Assembly (NCBI GenBank): GCA_023544645.1
Contig: JAMJFO010000001.1
Span: forward strand, 1-64,000
Length of the DNA stretch: 64,000 nucleotides
Source: Desulfobulbaceae bacterium
GTDB lineage: Bacteria > Desulfobacterota > Desulfobulbia > Desulfobulbales > Desulfobulbaceae
Direction of reading: 5' to 3'
Positions 28,398 to 37,818 of this stretch are shown piece by piece. The notes under the pieces were generated by a model that was given only the letters and a program-made list of their open reading frames with translations, searched no databases and was not told where the DNA came from. Position 1 is the stretch's first letter. Each line of letters opens with the position of its first letter. The position numbers were made by a program, and so were the translations under genes.

Positions 28398-29381
28398 ATG
28401 AAAAAAATTTCTGGCCTGATGACAGCACTGTGCCTGGGGATGATTTTGGCAGTCGGCAGCGCGAGCGATTCGTATGCCAAGGACCGGCTGGCATTCTCCG
28501 GCGGTCCGGAAGGCGGCACGTTTCAGTATTTTTCAAATGGTATCGCGACCCGGCTGTCCAAGAACATCGATAATCTTGAGGTATCCAACATGGCCTCTGC
28601 CGGGTCCCTGGAAAATCTCCGCCGGGTGAATTCGGGCGAGGCGGATTTCGGCATTGTCTATTCCGGCGATACCTATCTCGGACGCAATGGCAAGCTCACC
28701 GAGGATACCAGGGAGTATACCAAGGTCAAGGCCATGGCCTATCTGTACGGCGCTCCCGCACACCTGCTTGTCAAGGCTGACAGCGGTATTAACAAGGTGG
28801 AAGACCTGGTCGGCAAACGTGTCGCGGTCGGCGGTCCCGGTTCAGGCGCAGCCGGTTCGGCCCAGCGTTATTTCACCAGCCTGGGACTCTGGGACAAGAT
28901 GAAGGTTGAGTTCATCGGCTATTCAAAAGCGGCCTCTGCCCTGGGCGACAACCTGATTGACGCCATGTGGGTTTTTGCCGGTTACCCGAATTCCTCGATA
29001 ATCCAGGCGGCGGCCAGCAACAAGATCAAGCTGCTCGATCTGGTTGAAGCAGGCGAGAAGGCCGGTTTTTTTGAGGATTATCCTTTTTATACCAAGCTCG
29101 CTATTCCGGCCAAAACATACAGTGGGGTTGACACCGAGACCAAGTCATTTCAGGATTCCGCTCTCTGGGTAACCGGAGATCATGTCCAGGGCGATATAGT
29201 GTATAAATCCCTGGCGGAAATTTTCTCCAAGGAAGGACTTGGCTACATGGTCAAAGTGAAAAGCACGGCCAAAGCCATGACCATTGAAGACGGGCTGAAG
29301 GGCATCGTCACTCCGGTTCATCCCGGGGCCGTCAAATTCTGGGAGGAAAAAGGGTTGACCATTACTCCGGAACAGAAATAA
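28398..29381 (+). CDS. TAXI-family TRAP transporter solute-binding protein
   Basis: A 327-residue periplasmic receptor. The signal peptide covers residues 1-~27 (cleavage near SYAKD), followed by the TAXI-type opening LAFSGGPEGGTFQYF. VGKRVAVGGPGSGAAGSAQR and VTGDHVQGDIVYKSLAEI fit the family. The ligand is unknown; known or proposed TAXI ligands include C4/C5 dicarboxylates such as glutamate or malate. The neighbouring malic enzyme would fit malate use, but this is weak. The start at 28398 is supported by AAAGGAGAA; the frame is open further upstream but without a signal peptide. Confidence 0.9.
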   Translation: MKKISGLMTALCLGMILAVGSASDSYAKDRLAFSGGPEGGTFQYFSNGIATRLSKNIDNLEVSNMASAGSLENLRRVNSGEADFGIVYSGDTYLGRNGKLTEDTREYTKVKAMAYLYGAPAHLLVKADSGINKVEDLVGKRVAVGGPGSGAAGSAQRYFTSLGLWDKMKVEFIGYSKAASALGDNLIDAMWVFAGYPNSSIIQAAASNKIKLLDLVEAGEKAGFFEDYPFYTKLAIPAKTYSGVDTETKSFQDSALWVTGDHVQGDIVYKSLAEIFSKEGLGYMVKVKSTAKAMTIEDGLKGIVTPVHPGAVKFWEEKGLTITPEQK

Positions 29382-29442
29382 CCGCCAGGTAAAAGGATGA
29401 CCTCGCAAAGAGTCATCAATGGTTTTTCTTTTATGATTGAAC

Positions 29443-29470
29443 GGGGGAGCGGGTATGCGCCTGCTCCCCC
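29443..29470 (+). other. Intercistronic stem-loop between receptor and permease genes
   Basis: GGGGGAGC (29443-29450) pairs with GCTCCCCC (29463-29470) around a 12-base loop. No T run follows, so this is not a classic terminator. Such hairpins between a solute-binding gene and its permease usually protect the upstream message and lower permease expression. Confidence 0.55.
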
Positions 29471-29502
29471 GAATTCCTTAATAAACGGGCGGGGAATACA
29501 GC

Positions 29503-31929
29503 ATGTCTGAGGATCTTGACAAGGAAATACAAAGCATTGACCGGAAAGATCAGGCAAAGCTCAAAAAACTCGTCGAAAAGGATGCCAAGAGCGCCAGGAA
29601 GCCTACAGGACTGTGGAAATGGATAACAGCTCTGCTCGGCGCCGCCATGGTGCTTTTTTATTTTTATACGGCAGGAATTACCACCGTGTCCACCCCGTAT
29701 CACCGGGGAGTCTATGTTTTTATCACCTATGTCCTCGTTTTTCTGCTCTATCCGGCGGGGAAGGTGTATATGCGCCTACCGCTCACGCTGTTTACCGGCT
29801 TTGTCATTTCTTCCGCCGCCATGTTTTTCATCTTTTATGGCGGGGATTCGGTAGCCTTTCATGACCGCCTGATGAATGTCCACAGTGCCTGGGACAGCGA
29901 GGGTTTCGGTCCGGCTCTGACCGCAGCTTCACAATTGTGGCCTCTTGCCCTGGGAACCGTGATAATCGCGGCGGTTCTCATGTATGTTGACAGGTGGATG
30001 GCCGGCAGGTGGGAGAAAAATCCGACACTGTCCGACATCCTGCTGGCCCTGATTTCTGCAGCAGCCGTCTCCTACTGGATCGGGGAATTTGAATCACTGA
30101 ATTACCGCGCCGGCGCCGAGACGGAACTTGACGCCATGGTCAGCGTCGTCGGGGTTCTGGTGTCGCTGGAGGTGTGCCGCAGGGTCCTGGGCTGGTCCAT
30201 GACCTTTATCGGGGTCTTCATGCTCTGCTATGCCTATTTCGGTCCTTATTTTCCGGAGGTTATCGCGCACCGCGGCTTTGGGTTTGAACGGTTGAGCACG
30301 GCTCTTTTTCTTACAACAAACGGTGTATTCGGGGTTATGGCAAATGTCCTGGCCACCTATGTCATTCTGTTTATTTTTTTCGGCGCCTTTCTGCATAAAT
30401 CAGGGGCCGGGAAATTCTTTATCGATCTCCCCATGGCCATGGCGGGAAGAAGTACAGGCGGGCCGGCCAAGGTTGCGGTCATCGCTTCCGGCCTCTTTGG
30501 CTCGGTATCTGGCAGCGCCATTGCCAATACGGTCTCCACCGGCGCCTTCACCATTCCGCTCATGAAGCGGGCCGGCTTCAAGCCGCATGTGGCCGGCGCC
30601 ATTGAACCTTCAGCCTCAATCGGCGGCATGTTCATGCCGCCGATCATGGGCGCCGGAGGATTCCTCATGGCGGAGCTGACTGAAACCCCTTATTCCTATA
30701 TCATGATGATCGCGGTATTTCCGGCGCTTCTTTATTTTTTCTCGGTGTTCTGCATGATTCATTTTGAGGCCAAGAAGCACAACATCAAGGGGATTATCGG
30801 AGACGATATGCCGCACTGGACCGTGGTTCTTAAACGGGAATGGTATTTTTCCCTGCCCCTGGTGGTCATCACGGTCCTGATGATCATGGGCCGTTCGCCC
30901 GGTTATTCGGCCTTCTGGGCCACGCTTTCCTGTATTGGCATAAGCTGGGTGCGCAAGGAGACTCGGATGGGGCCGAAGGAGATATGGGAGGCCATTCTCA
31001 CCGGCGCCAGAAATACATTGATCATCGGCGCCACCCTGGGCGTGATCGGGATTATTGTCGGCACCATCTCGCTCACCGGAATCGGCTTGAAATTTTCCGA
31101 TATCATCATTTCCCTTGCCAACGGCAATCTTCTCCTGGCCATGGCCCTGGTTGCCATCGCATCGCTTATTCTGGGCATGGGGGTGCCGGTTACCGCTGCC
31201 TACCTGATTACTGCGGTCCTGGCCGTTCCGCCGCTGACCGAGATGGGCGTTGTCCTTATTGCCGCCCACATGATCGTGTACTGGTTCAGCCAGGATTCCA
31301 ATATCACCCCCCCCGTGTGCGTGGCTGCCTATGCCGGCGCCGCAATCGCCGGGTCTGATCCGTGGAAGACGGGCTGGACAGCATTTAAGTTTGCCAAACT
31401 GCTGTATATCGTGCCCCTGCTTTTTGCTTTCACCCCCCAGATTCTTTTTGAGGGCAAGCCCATCATCGGGCCCCATATTGATGATGATATCATGGGAGCA
31501 TCCGTCCTTGAATTGAAGGTTGAAAACGGACAGGAATTTGAAAAGGGACAGGAGATTGCGGTGGTGCTGGATGGTGAATCCATCAAAAAGGTTGTTGCCG
31601 GAAGGGATGGGGTGATCAAGAATTTGGTTGTCTTCAAAGGCCAGAGGGTCGATACTGGAGCAGTTTTTGCCGAAACCAAGCCTGCTCCGGCCAAGGTATT
31701 TTCATCCATGTTTTCAGCCGTTCTCGGGACTGTTGCTTTTTCGGCGCTGACCATGTTTTTTCTGATACGCAAAACAAACATCATTGAATGGCTGCTGCTG
31801 GCAGCGGCGACCATTCTGCTCTACTGGCCCACGCTTGTAACCGACGGTGCCGGCCTGGTTCTGGTAGCTCTGGTTGTTATGCTGCAAAAAGCCCGGAACA
31901 GAAAAGACTTGCAGCTGCAGCCCGCATGA
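29503..31929 (+). CDS. Fused TRAP transporter permease (4TM/12TM) with a barrel-sandwich-like insert
   Basis: An 808-residue fusion of the small and large TRAP membrane subunits. The N-terminal ~40 residues are charged and cytoplasmic. Many membrane helices follow, with the DctM-type motifs SGLFGSVSGSAIANTVSTG, EPSASIGGMFMPPIMGAGGF and ILGMGVPVTAAYLITA. Residues ~664-726, located after PQILFEG, are soluble and read like a biotinyl/lipoyl-type barrel-sandwich fold (LELKVENGQEFEKGQEIAVV, then GRDGVIKNLVVFKGQRVDTG) but lack the MKM lysine motif. Two final hydrophobic segments close the protein. It works with the TAXI receptor encoded 121 bp upstream, using a Na+ or H+ gradient. Confidence 0.92.
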   Translation: MSEDLDKEIQSIDRKDQAKLKKLVEKDAKSARKPTGLWKWITALLGAAMVLFYFYTAGITTVSTPYHRGVYVFITYVLVFLLYPAGKVYMRLPLTLFTGFVISSAAMFFIFYGGDSVAFHDRLMNVHSAWDSEGFGPALTAASQLWPLALGTVIIAAVLMYVDRWMAGRWEKNPTLSDILLALISAAAVSYWIGEFESLNYRAGAETELDAMVSVVGVLVSLEVCRRVLGWSMTFIGVFMLCYAYFGPYFPEVIAHRGFGFERLSTALFLTTNGVFGVMANVLATYVILFIFFGAFLHKSGAGKFFIDLPMAMAGRSTGGPAKVAVIASGLFGSVSGSAIANTVSTGAFTIPLMKRAGFKPHVAGAIEPSASIGGMFMPPIMGAGGFLMAELTETPYSYIMMIAVFPALLYFFSVFCMIHFEAKKHNIKGIIGDDMPHWTVVLKREWYFSLPLVVITVLMIMGRSPGYSAFWATLSCIGISWVRKETRMGPKEIWEAILTGARNTLIIGATLGVIGIIVGTISLTGIGLKFSDIIISLANGNLLLAMALVAIASLILGMGVPVTAAYLITAVLAVPPLTEMGVVLIAAHMIVYWFSQDSNITPPVCVAAYAGAAIAGSDPWKTGWTAFKFAKLLYIVPLLFAFTPQILFEGKPIIGPHIDDDIMGASVLELKVENGQEFEKGQEIAVVLDGESIKKVVAGRDGVIKNLVVFKGQRVDTGAVFAETKPAPAKVFSSMFSAVLGTVAFSALTMFFLIRKTNIIEWLLLAAATILLYWPTLVTDGAGLVLVALVVMLQKARNRKDLQLQPA

Positions 31930-31956
31930 CGCTTATTACTTCAGGGGAGGGATCAG

Positions 31957-32481
31957 GTGGACCTGCTGCCGGACTTCAAAAAAATACTGTACTGCACCAA
32001 GATCGGACCCAATTCAGCCTATATTTACCGCCATGCCCTGGCTTTGGCTGAAAAGTTTGACGGGGCCATCACAGTTCTTCATGTCATGGAAACCCTGACA
32101 CCTGATCAGGAGGCCCTGATTGACGGTTATATCGGACCCGATTCCATTCATGATGTTGTGGAGCATGAGGAGCTGGATGCGGCCGAGAGAATGAAAAAGC
32201 ATCTTGACACCTTTTGTTCACGTCAGGGGCAAGCAGCCAGCTGTGCTCTGCGGGTGGATGAAATCGTTGTTGTTGAGAGTTCTTCACCTGCCGAGGAAAT
32301 TGTCAGGCAGTCTGTTGCCATGGGCGTTGATGTTATTGTCATAGGTGCTCACGCCCAATCGTCCCTTCTCGACGCGCTGCTGGGTTCTACAACTCAGAAA
32401 GTCATAAAAAAATCCTCCATTCCGGTTTTCGTTGTCCAGGTTCCGCTTGGGGAACAGGAACTGACTTTGGTCGGAATTTAA
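31957..32481 (+). CDS. Universal stress protein (UspA family)
   Basis: A 174-residue Usp domain protein. FKKILYCTKIGPNSAYIYRHAL opens the fold. The C-terminal nucleotide-binding signature is recognisable as VIGAHAQSSLLDALLGSTTQKV followed by SSIPVFVV, so ATP binding is likely. It begins with GTG after a GGGGAGGGA site, 27 bp downstream of the TRAP permease. Usp genes are commonly linked to TRAP transporters, as with TeaD, which regulates the TeaABC transporter; a similar role here is inference. Confidence 0.88.
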   Translation: MDLLPDFKKILYCTKIGPNSAYIYRHALALAEKFDGAITVLHVMETLTPDQEALIDGYIGPDSIHDVVEHEELDAAERMKKHLDTFCSRQGQAASCALRVDEIVVVESSSPAEEIVRQSVAMGVDVIVIGAHAQSSLLDALLGSTTQKVIKKSSIPVFVVQVPLGEQELTLVGI

Positions 32482-32620
32482 CCCTTTGCTGTACTACTCG
32501 TTGTAAAAATTACTGGAGGATGTTCCAGGCTCGCGAACATGCAACAAAGGATATTGTGGTTTTGTGTCCGATTAACTACATTGAACGTATCCTATAAGTT
32601 TATCGCAACCGAATAGATGT

Positions 32621-34060
32621 ATGAGATTATACCGGCCACATTCCTTCTTTACTCTGCTCCTGATTGCATTTTTCTTTGTATGTATGCCTCTGCTGGCGGC
32701 TCTGTACAGCTCGGTGCAGATCCTCGATGCCGTGGTGCAGCAAAGTGTTGCTACTGTTTTCAGTTCTGTTGACAGGGTCAAAAGAAGCAGGGCCGTGGTG
32801 GAGCTTTTCCAGGATCAGGAGCGTATGGCCCGCTTGTATGATGTGCTCGGTGAACCGGTCCAGCTGCAGTATGTGAACAAGGCTCACCTGGAAATTGAAA
32901 AGGCATTGGAAGCCTTGTTGCCATCCGGCGGTAATGAACAACTTGGCCAGTTGATTGGAGAGCTGAAGTCCAGGGAAAATTATATTATCACGGTCCTGAA
33001 TCGTTTTACCACCGGTCCCGAAAAACTCAAAAAAGAGAAGCAGGCCGTGCTTTCCCAGTATCGGGAAATCGGCAGGCTGGCTGCCAGTCTTTTGCAGTTG
33101 AGCAATCAGCTGATGGTAGAAGAAGTTGAAGAGTTGAGGCTGAAAGTCGACCAAGACAAGGACCGGTTGATCTGGCAGACCTCCGGGTTGATTTTTTTCA
33201 CCATTCTGTTCAGCGCGATATTCATTCTGCTTATTTTCAGACCAATCAGGCAGATTGATAAAGGTATCGAGAGTCTTGGCGAAGGAAATTTTGAAACGCC
33301 GATTACCGTGTCGGGTCCGCGGGACCTGGAAAACCTGGGGACAAAGCTGGATTGGCTGCGTAAGCGTCTGGCCAAGCTTGACCGGGAAAAAGTCAAACTC
33401 ATAGCGCATATTTCCCATGACCTGAAAACACCCCTGGCGTCGATCAAGGAAGGAGCTGGTCTGCTCCAGGATGAACTGGTGGGTCCGATAAACGACCAGC
33501 AGAAACAGGTGGTCGGTATTCTTGCAAAAAATTGCTCAAAACTGCAGAGACTTATTGAGGATATCCTCAATTTCAACATGGCTCAGGCCAGGCAGATGCC
33601 GCTGGCCAATGAATTGATCCAGCTTGATACGCTCATCGAGGATGTGGTCGCTGATCACCGTAATTCAATACTGGCTCGGAATATTAAACTTGACGTCCAG
33701 CTTGTTTCCGTGGCTATCTATGGGAATCGAAACCAGCTCAAGACAGTTTTCGACAACCTGATTTCCAATGCGGTCAAGTTTACCCCTGACCATGGGGTAA
33801 TTCGAATCCTGCTGAAAGCTGATAGTAAAATTGCCGCGTGTCTTGTCGAGGATAGCGGCGGCGGAGTCGATGAAGAAGAGCGGTCTCAAATTTTTTCCCC
33901 TTTTTTCCAGGGGAAAAAGGCTGAAAAAAGTGTGGTCAAGGGATCTGGCCTGGGACTTGCAATAAGTAAAGAATATGTGCAGAACCACGGTGGGACGATT
34001 CGCCTGCTTCCCGGTAAAAAAGGCGCTCGTTTCGCAGTGACGCTGCCGCTGAAAGAGTAA
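32621..34060 (+). CDS. glrK: Sensor histidine kinase, GlrK/QseE-like
   Basis: A 479-residue kinase with two membrane helices (~10-30 and ~186-207), a helical periplasmic domain, a HAMP segment starting FRPIRQIDKGIESLGEGNFE and an H box AHISHDLKTPLASIKEG with H266. The catalytic domain has FDNLISNAVKFTP (N box), EDSGGGVDEEERSQIF and GSGLGLAISKEYV. The periplasmic domain lacks a recognisable ligand fold. The next two genes encode a small lipoprotein and a sigma-54 response regulator, the same order as enterobacterial glrK-qseG-glrR. The stop of this gene overlaps the next start by one base. Confidence 0.9.
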   Translation: MRLYRPHSFFTLLLIAFFFVCMPLLAALYSSVQILDAVVQQSVATVFSSVDRVKRSRAVVELFQDQERMARLYDVLGEPVQLQYVNKAHLEIEKALEALLPSGGNEQLGQLIGELKSRENYIITVLNRFTTGPEKLKKEKQAVLSQYREIGRLAASLLQLSNQLMVEEVEELRLKVDQDKDRLIWQTSGLIFFTILFSAIFILLIFRPIRQIDKGIESLGEGNFETPITVSGPRDLENLGTKLDWLRKRLAKLDREKVKLIAHISHDLKTPLASIKEGAGLLQDELVGPINDQQKQVVGILAKNCSKLQRLIEDILNFNMAQARQMPLANELIQLDTLIEDVVADHRNSILARNIKLDVQLVSVAIYGNRNQLKTVFDNLISNAVKFTPDHGVIRILLKADSKIAACLVEDSGGGVDEEERSQIFSPFFQGKKAEKSVVKGSGLGLAISKEYVQNHGGTIRLLPGKKGARFAVTLPLKE

Positions 34061-34620
34061 TGCACGTGGTGGAAAAATACATTGTCCTGTTCTGCAGTAT
34101 AGTTATTCTGGGTGGATGTGCGCAATTGCGGGAACATGCCGGGGGGGACGAAGAGTGCATCGAGCCGCTCACTTTTCCCGCCTTCAGCTGCAATTATCTG
34201 CTTTCATGCCTGAACGACACGCAGAATCTGGACAGTGAAGAATTCGGTTTCAAGTTCGAGTTGGCCGAGGCTGAGCTTAAGCATGGCCGCAAACTGGATA
34301 AACTGCATTTTATTTGTCTGAGTTTGCATGAAAAGGCTGATTATAAACAGTTTCAACAGGGAGCTGACGTACTTGAGCGGTATCTTGAGGACTACCATGA
34401 CGCAGGCGAAGATATGCTGGGCTTGCGAATCCTTGTTCAACGTATTGATGAGGAAATAATGAACAGGTGGAGCGCCTGGAAATCGCTGCTTAATGACAAG
34501 AAAGAGCTTATGGCTGAAGTCGACTCGTTAAAGGTTCGGGTTGAAGAGCAGCAGAAACAGATAGAACGTCTTAAGAATATTGAAAATATAATTAAAAGCA
34601 GGGAGATTGATCGACCATGA
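34060..34620 (+). CDS. QseG-like outer-membrane lipoprotein
   Basis: A 186-residue lipoprotein with lipobox VILGGC at about residues 15-20. The mature part is alpha-helical and ends in a coiled-coil (SLKVRVEEQQKQIERLKNIE, about 155-174). By position between GlrK and GlrR it corresponds to E. coli QseG/YfhG, which interacts with the kinase; sequence resemblance beyond size, lipobox and helical content is weak. The 1-base overlap with glrK and 4-base overlap with glrR support one transcript with coupled translation. Confidence 0.7.
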   Translation: MHVVEKYIVLFCSIVILGGCAQLREHAGGDEECIEPLTFPAFSCNYLLSCLNDTQNLDSEEFGFKFELAEAELKHGRKLDKLHFICLSLHEKADYKQFQQGADVLERYLEDYHDAGEDMLGLRILVQRIDEEIMNRWSAWKSLLNDKKELMAEVDSLKVRVEEQQKQIERLKNIENIIKSREIDRP

Positions 34621-35966
34621 GTGAAAAAGGATATAAAGTGCTTCTTGTCGATGATGAGGCTGATCTGCTCAGCCTGTGGAAAGTTCGACTTGAAAGTAAT
34701 GGCTTTGAGGTCACAACCGCACTCAGCGGCGAGGAAGCTCTGGCCAAAATGTCTGTGGTCAACCCCCATGTGGTGATAACCGACCTGAGAATGCCGGGAA
34801 TTGATGGCATGGCCCTGTTTGAGGCAATTCGGGAGAGAAACAAGACCATCCCTGTAGTCATTATCACTGCGCATGGCTCCATCCCGGAAGCTGTAGAGGC
34901 TACCAAACAGGGTGTTTTTTCCTTTCTCACCAAGCCCATTGAAGGCAAGGAGCTGATAAGGGTGACCGAAAAGGCCCTGAAGCTTTCCACCGGCGGCACC
35001 CTGGATCAGAATGAAACGGATGAATGGCGCAGTGATATAATTTCCAAGAGCGCTATCATGGAAGACCTGCTCTCCCGGGCCAAACTGGTGGCCGATACTG
35101 ATTCCACGGTTTTGATTCGAGGAGAAAGCGGCACCGGCAAGGAGCTTCTGGCCATTGCCATCCACCGGGCCAGCAGCCGCAAGGATGAGCCCTTTATACC
35201 GGTCAACTGTACTGCCATCCCGGAGACACTGCTCGAGTCCGAGTTGTTTGGCCATGCCAAGGGATCGTTTACCGGCGCGGAGAAAAGTTATTTCGGACTG
35301 TTTCAATCCGCCCACAAGGGGACACTTTTTCTTGATGAGATTGGTGATATGCCTCTACACCTTCAGGTTAAACTCCTCAGGGTGCTGCAGGAAAAACAGG
35401 TGAGACCCGTAGGGAGCTCAACCCCTGTGCCCATTGATGTGCGGATTATTTCGGCGACCCATCGAAATCTGGAGGAAGCCATTGAAGAGAAGATGTTCAG
35501 GCAGGATCTTTTCTACCGTCTCAACGTTGTCAGTCTTGAACTGCCGCCTTTGCATAAACGTAAGGAAGACATCCCGCTGCTGGCCGAATATTTTCTGGGA
35601 ATTCTTTCGGATAGTGATGAAGAGCAGATGAAAAAAATTACTCCGGAAGCAATGCAGATACTTGTGGACGCTGCCTGGCCGGGTAATATCCGCCAACTGT
35701 ACAACGTTATAGAAAATGCCTTTGCCCTGTCCACCTCCTCGCTCATTACCGAAAATCTTCTGCATGATGCTATTAAGCAACACCAGAGGAAGATACCTCC
35801 ATTGTCCGAAGCCCGTCGTCAGTTTGAACAGCAGTATCTTATTCAGCTTCTGCAGACAACCAATGGTAATGTGTCGCAGGCTGCGCGGATAGCCAACCGG
35901 AATCGCACGGATTTTTATAAGCTGTTGAACCGCCATCATATCGTTCCCTCTTTGTACAAATCATAA
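34617..35966 (+). CDS. glrR: Sigma-54-dependent response regulator, GlrR/QseF-like
   Basis: A 449-residue bacterial enhancer-binding protein. The receiver domain has D56 in [10 protein letters not shown]. The AAA+ domain has Walker A GESGTGKE, Walker [10 protein letters not shown] and the sigma-54 contact loop as GSFTGA, where GAFTGA is usual. The C-terminal Fis-type HTH reads [21 protein letters not shown]. The gene overlaps the QseG-like gene as ATGA. A sigma-54 type promoter lies 283 bp beyond its stop, with a TGT-N12-ACA site further upstream, so the adjacent envelope gene at 36333 is a candidate target. Confidence 0.92.
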   Translation: MSEKGYKVLLVDDEADLLSLWKVRLESNGFEVTTALSGEEALAKMSVVNPHVVITDLRMPGIDGMALFEAIRERNKTIPVVIITAHGSIPEAVEATKQGVFSFLTKPIEGKELIRVTEKALKLSTGGTLDQNETDEWRSDIISKSAIMEDLLSRAKLVADTDSTVLIRGESGTGKELLAIAIHRASSRKDEPFIPVNCTAIPETLLESELFGHAKGSFTGAEKSYFGLFQSAHKGTLFLDEIGDMPLHLQVKLLRVLQEKQVRPVGSSTPVPIDVRIISATHRNLEEAIEEKMFRQDLFYRLNVVSLELPPLHKRKEDIPLLAEYFLGILSDSDEEQMKKITPEAMQILVDAAWPGNIRQLYNVIENAFALSTSSLITENLLHDAIKQHQRKIPPLSEARRQFEQQYLIQLLQTTNGNVSQAARIANRNRTDFYKLLNRHHIVPSLYKS

Positions 35967-36071
35967 AGCCTGGCTAACTTCTCATTTTATCATTTTTTTT
36001 CTTTTGTCGCATTACAGAGACCGGAGTAGCGGCTGATTTCCTTTGTTTCGCGAAAACAGGGAGTTTTTACC

Positions 36072-36089
36072 TGTAGCCGGATGGAGACA
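36072..36089 (+). promoter_or_regulatory. Candidate GlrR binding site
   Basis: TGT (36072-36074) and ACA (36087-36089) are separated by exactly 12 bases; written out it is TGTA-N10-GACA. The E. coli GlrR consensus is TGTC-N10-GACA, so seven of eight fixed positions match. It lies about 160-177 bp upstream of the sigma-54 promoter, a normal enhancer distance. Confidence 0.4.
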
Positions 36090-36248
36090 GTTTCCTGGTC
36101 TGAAACACAACGGCGCTCCTCTGCATCTTCCCATTCTTTTGCTGGAGAAATGAAGATCGCATGGTTTTCTTGTATATAACTGCTTGATATTTTTATAATA
36201 AAAAACATTTTTCGACGCCGTCTGGGCACGATTTTTAATATTTTTTTC

Positions 36249-36264
36249 TGGCACAGAAACTGCT
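36249..36264 (+). promoter_or_regulatory. Predicted sigma-54 promoter
   Basis: TGGCACAGAAACTGCT matches the sigma-54 consensus TGGCACR-N4-TTGCW at all but one fixed base. GG at 36250-36251 and GC at 36262-36263 are 12 bases apart, as required for -24/-12. The start would fall about 60 bp before the 36333 gene. It lies immediately downstream of a gene for a sigma-54 activator. Confidence 0.7.
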
Positions 36265-36332
36265 TTAGGGGAGGGAATTGCCAATGGATTATTAAATAAA
36301 AAATTTATGACCGAACAGGGAAAAAACGTATC

Positions 36333-36860
36333 ATGAATTCTGTATCATGCACCGGAGGAGGAAAAGCTGTACGCTCCCTGCTTTATCCTGTCTTTTTTTT
36401 CTTTTTTTTAACTATTTTTGTTTTTGTCAGTGGCAGCCCTGCCGTGGCGGCCATACCCGGTCAGGTCTCCTTTGCCTGGCAGGCAAATCCTCCTGAGGAT
36501 AACGTGATCGGCTACCGCCTGTATTACGGTGGATACAGCAGGTTCGACTCCAGCGGCAAGCCTAAAAGCAACTTTTCCTACGATTATTATATTGATTTTG
36601 CCGAGCTTGAGCGCTGTTATACCGACGGCTCCGGTGTATCCTGTCGAATATTGAGTTCGGAAGAATTACAATGCGTCAATCTGAACCGGGATGTTCCCAC
36701 GTGTACGATTTCAAACCTGCATGGCAGCCTTTATTTTGCGCTGACAGCCTATAATGCTCAGGCCGAAAGCACTTATACGCCGGAATTGAACCTTACTGTT
36801 AATCCGGAAGGTCTGGCGGCTGTCCGGCAGGCGGCTGCAATGCTGCTTTTGAAGAAGTGA
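36333..36860 (+). CDS. Secreted fibronectin-III-like protein
   Basis: A 175-residue exported protein. The hydrophobic signal (LLYPVFFFFFLTIFVFVS, ~17-34) is followed by a probable AxA site near VAA. The mature part opens like an FN3 domain: VSFAWQANPPEDNVIGYRLYYG, with ISNLHGSLYFALTAYNAQAEST as the closing strand pair. Four cysteines (in ERCYTDGSGVSC, LQCVNL and PTCTIS) may form disulfides. The C-terminal LLLKK has no anchor. It is preceded by the predicted sigma-54 promoter and probably starts the envelope gene set. Function unknown; FN3 domains of this type occur in cell-surface or matrix proteins. Confidence 0.75.
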   Translation: MNSVSCTGGGKAVRSLLYPVFFFFFLTIFVFVSGSPAVAAIPGQVSFAWQANPPEDNVIGYRLYYGGYSRFDSSGKPKSNFSYDYYIDFAELERCYTDGSGVSCRILSSEELQCVNLNRDVPTCTISNLHGSLYFALTAYNAQAESTYTPELNLTVNPEGLAAVRQAAAMLLLKK

Positions 36861-37060
36861 GAATAAACGATGAGGAATGAAAATGGCAATGTTAATGCTC
36901 TTTAAAATAGGTTGTGAACTGGCCCTGTTGTTTTGTGCAGTTGGCCTGCTGTTATGTGAAAAAGAAAGACGCAGGTTCAAATGATGTTCCGTTTAATAAA
37001 AACAGGGGGAATTCTCAATATGACGGCCTCTGCAGAAAGTCAAAAAGGTTCTTGAGAACC

Positions 37061-37810
37061 GTGTGGAATCAATCAGTTGAAACATCTATCCGTCGGCTGA
37101 ACAAGGCATTGCGAGGAAGGCAATATGGGAGTGTAGGATTTTCTTCCTGCTTTTTCATTTTATTGCTGATCATGGCAGTTGTGAGCTGCACCAAAGCTCC
37201 CGAGGTCGCCCAAAAGACCCTTGCGGTTCAATCTGAAGTCGCAGAGTCTGGAAATTCCGTGCAGGAACCGACTGCCCGGGATCGTTGGCAGGCGCTTATC
37301 CGGGAGAATAGATTTGCTTCAATGGATCAGAAGCTCAAAGCAGTGAACGCATTCTTTAATGGGTTTGATTTTGTTGAAGACAGGTATTTGTGGGGCAGTG
37401 ATGATTACTGGGCAACCTTGTCTGAAACCCTGGGCAAGAACGCCGGAGACTGCGAGGATTTCACCATCGCCAAATATTTTACCCTGCGAGAATTGAATAT
37501 TTCCCATGAAGATATGCGGCTTACCTATGTCATTTCCGTAAAAACCAAAGAGCCGCATATGGTCCTCACTTTGCGTGTAGATTCATCCCGGGAGCTTATA
37601 GTCCTTGATTCGCAGAACAACGCCCTCCTGCCTGTTTCCAGGCGACATGATCTTGTCCCGGTTTTCAGCTTCAATACAGAAGGATACTGGCTGGCGAGAT
37701 ATGATGAGGGGTGGAGTGGCGAACGCATCGGCAGCGCCGGTAAATTATCTTTATGGCATAATGTGCTGCAGCGGATGGGAGATGGGCAGAGCGTAATTTC
37801 TGACGGCTGA
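37061..37810 (+). CDS. LapG-like bacterial transglutaminase-like cysteine protease
   Basis: A periplasmic cysteine protease of the BTLCP (DUF920/LapG) type. Counted from GTG 37061, the triad is C131 (AGDCEDFTIAKYFTL), H166 (EPHMVLTL) and D183 (VLDSQNN). LNISHEDMRLTYVISV is typical of the family. A hydrophobic segment (FSSCFFILLLIMAVVSC, about 27-43) ends in a possible lipobox, so it may be a lipoprotein. LapG cleaves the LapA adhesin under LapD/c-di-GMP control, but no lapA or lapD is in the window. The start is uncertain: the frame opens at GTG 36914, and TTG 37052 or GTG 37061 follow an AAAGG. Confidence 0.78.
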   Translation: MWNQSVETSIRRLNKALRGRQYGSVGFSSCFFILLLIMAVVSCTKAPEVAQKTLAVQSEVAESGNSVQEPTARDRWQALIRENRFASMDQKLKAVNAFFNGFDFVEDRYLWGSDDYWATLSETLGKNAGDCEDFTIAKYFTLRELNISHEDMRLTYVISVKTKEPHMVLTLRVDSSRELIVLDSQNNALLPVSRRHDLVPVFSFNTEGYWLARYDEGWSGERIGSAGKLSLWHNVLQRMGDGQSVISDG

Positions 37811-37818
37811 TCCATTTT

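Larger units (their letters stand above)
35967..36332. other. 366-bp AT-rich intergenic regulatory region
   Basis: No gene is credible here. The region is AT-rich and holds a TGTA-N10-GACA element (36072-36089), a near-palindrome GTTTCGCGAAAAC near 36046, and a sigma-54-type promoter (36249-36264) before the FN3-like gene. Confidence 0.6.

Noticed and set aside
30616-31476. 286-codon minus-strand frame opposite the TRAP permease
   Set aside because: His/Gly-rich product typical of the complement of membrane-protein genes.
35434-35631. Short plus-strand frame inside glrR
   Set aside because: Out of frame with a clear sigma-54 activator; no independent evidence.
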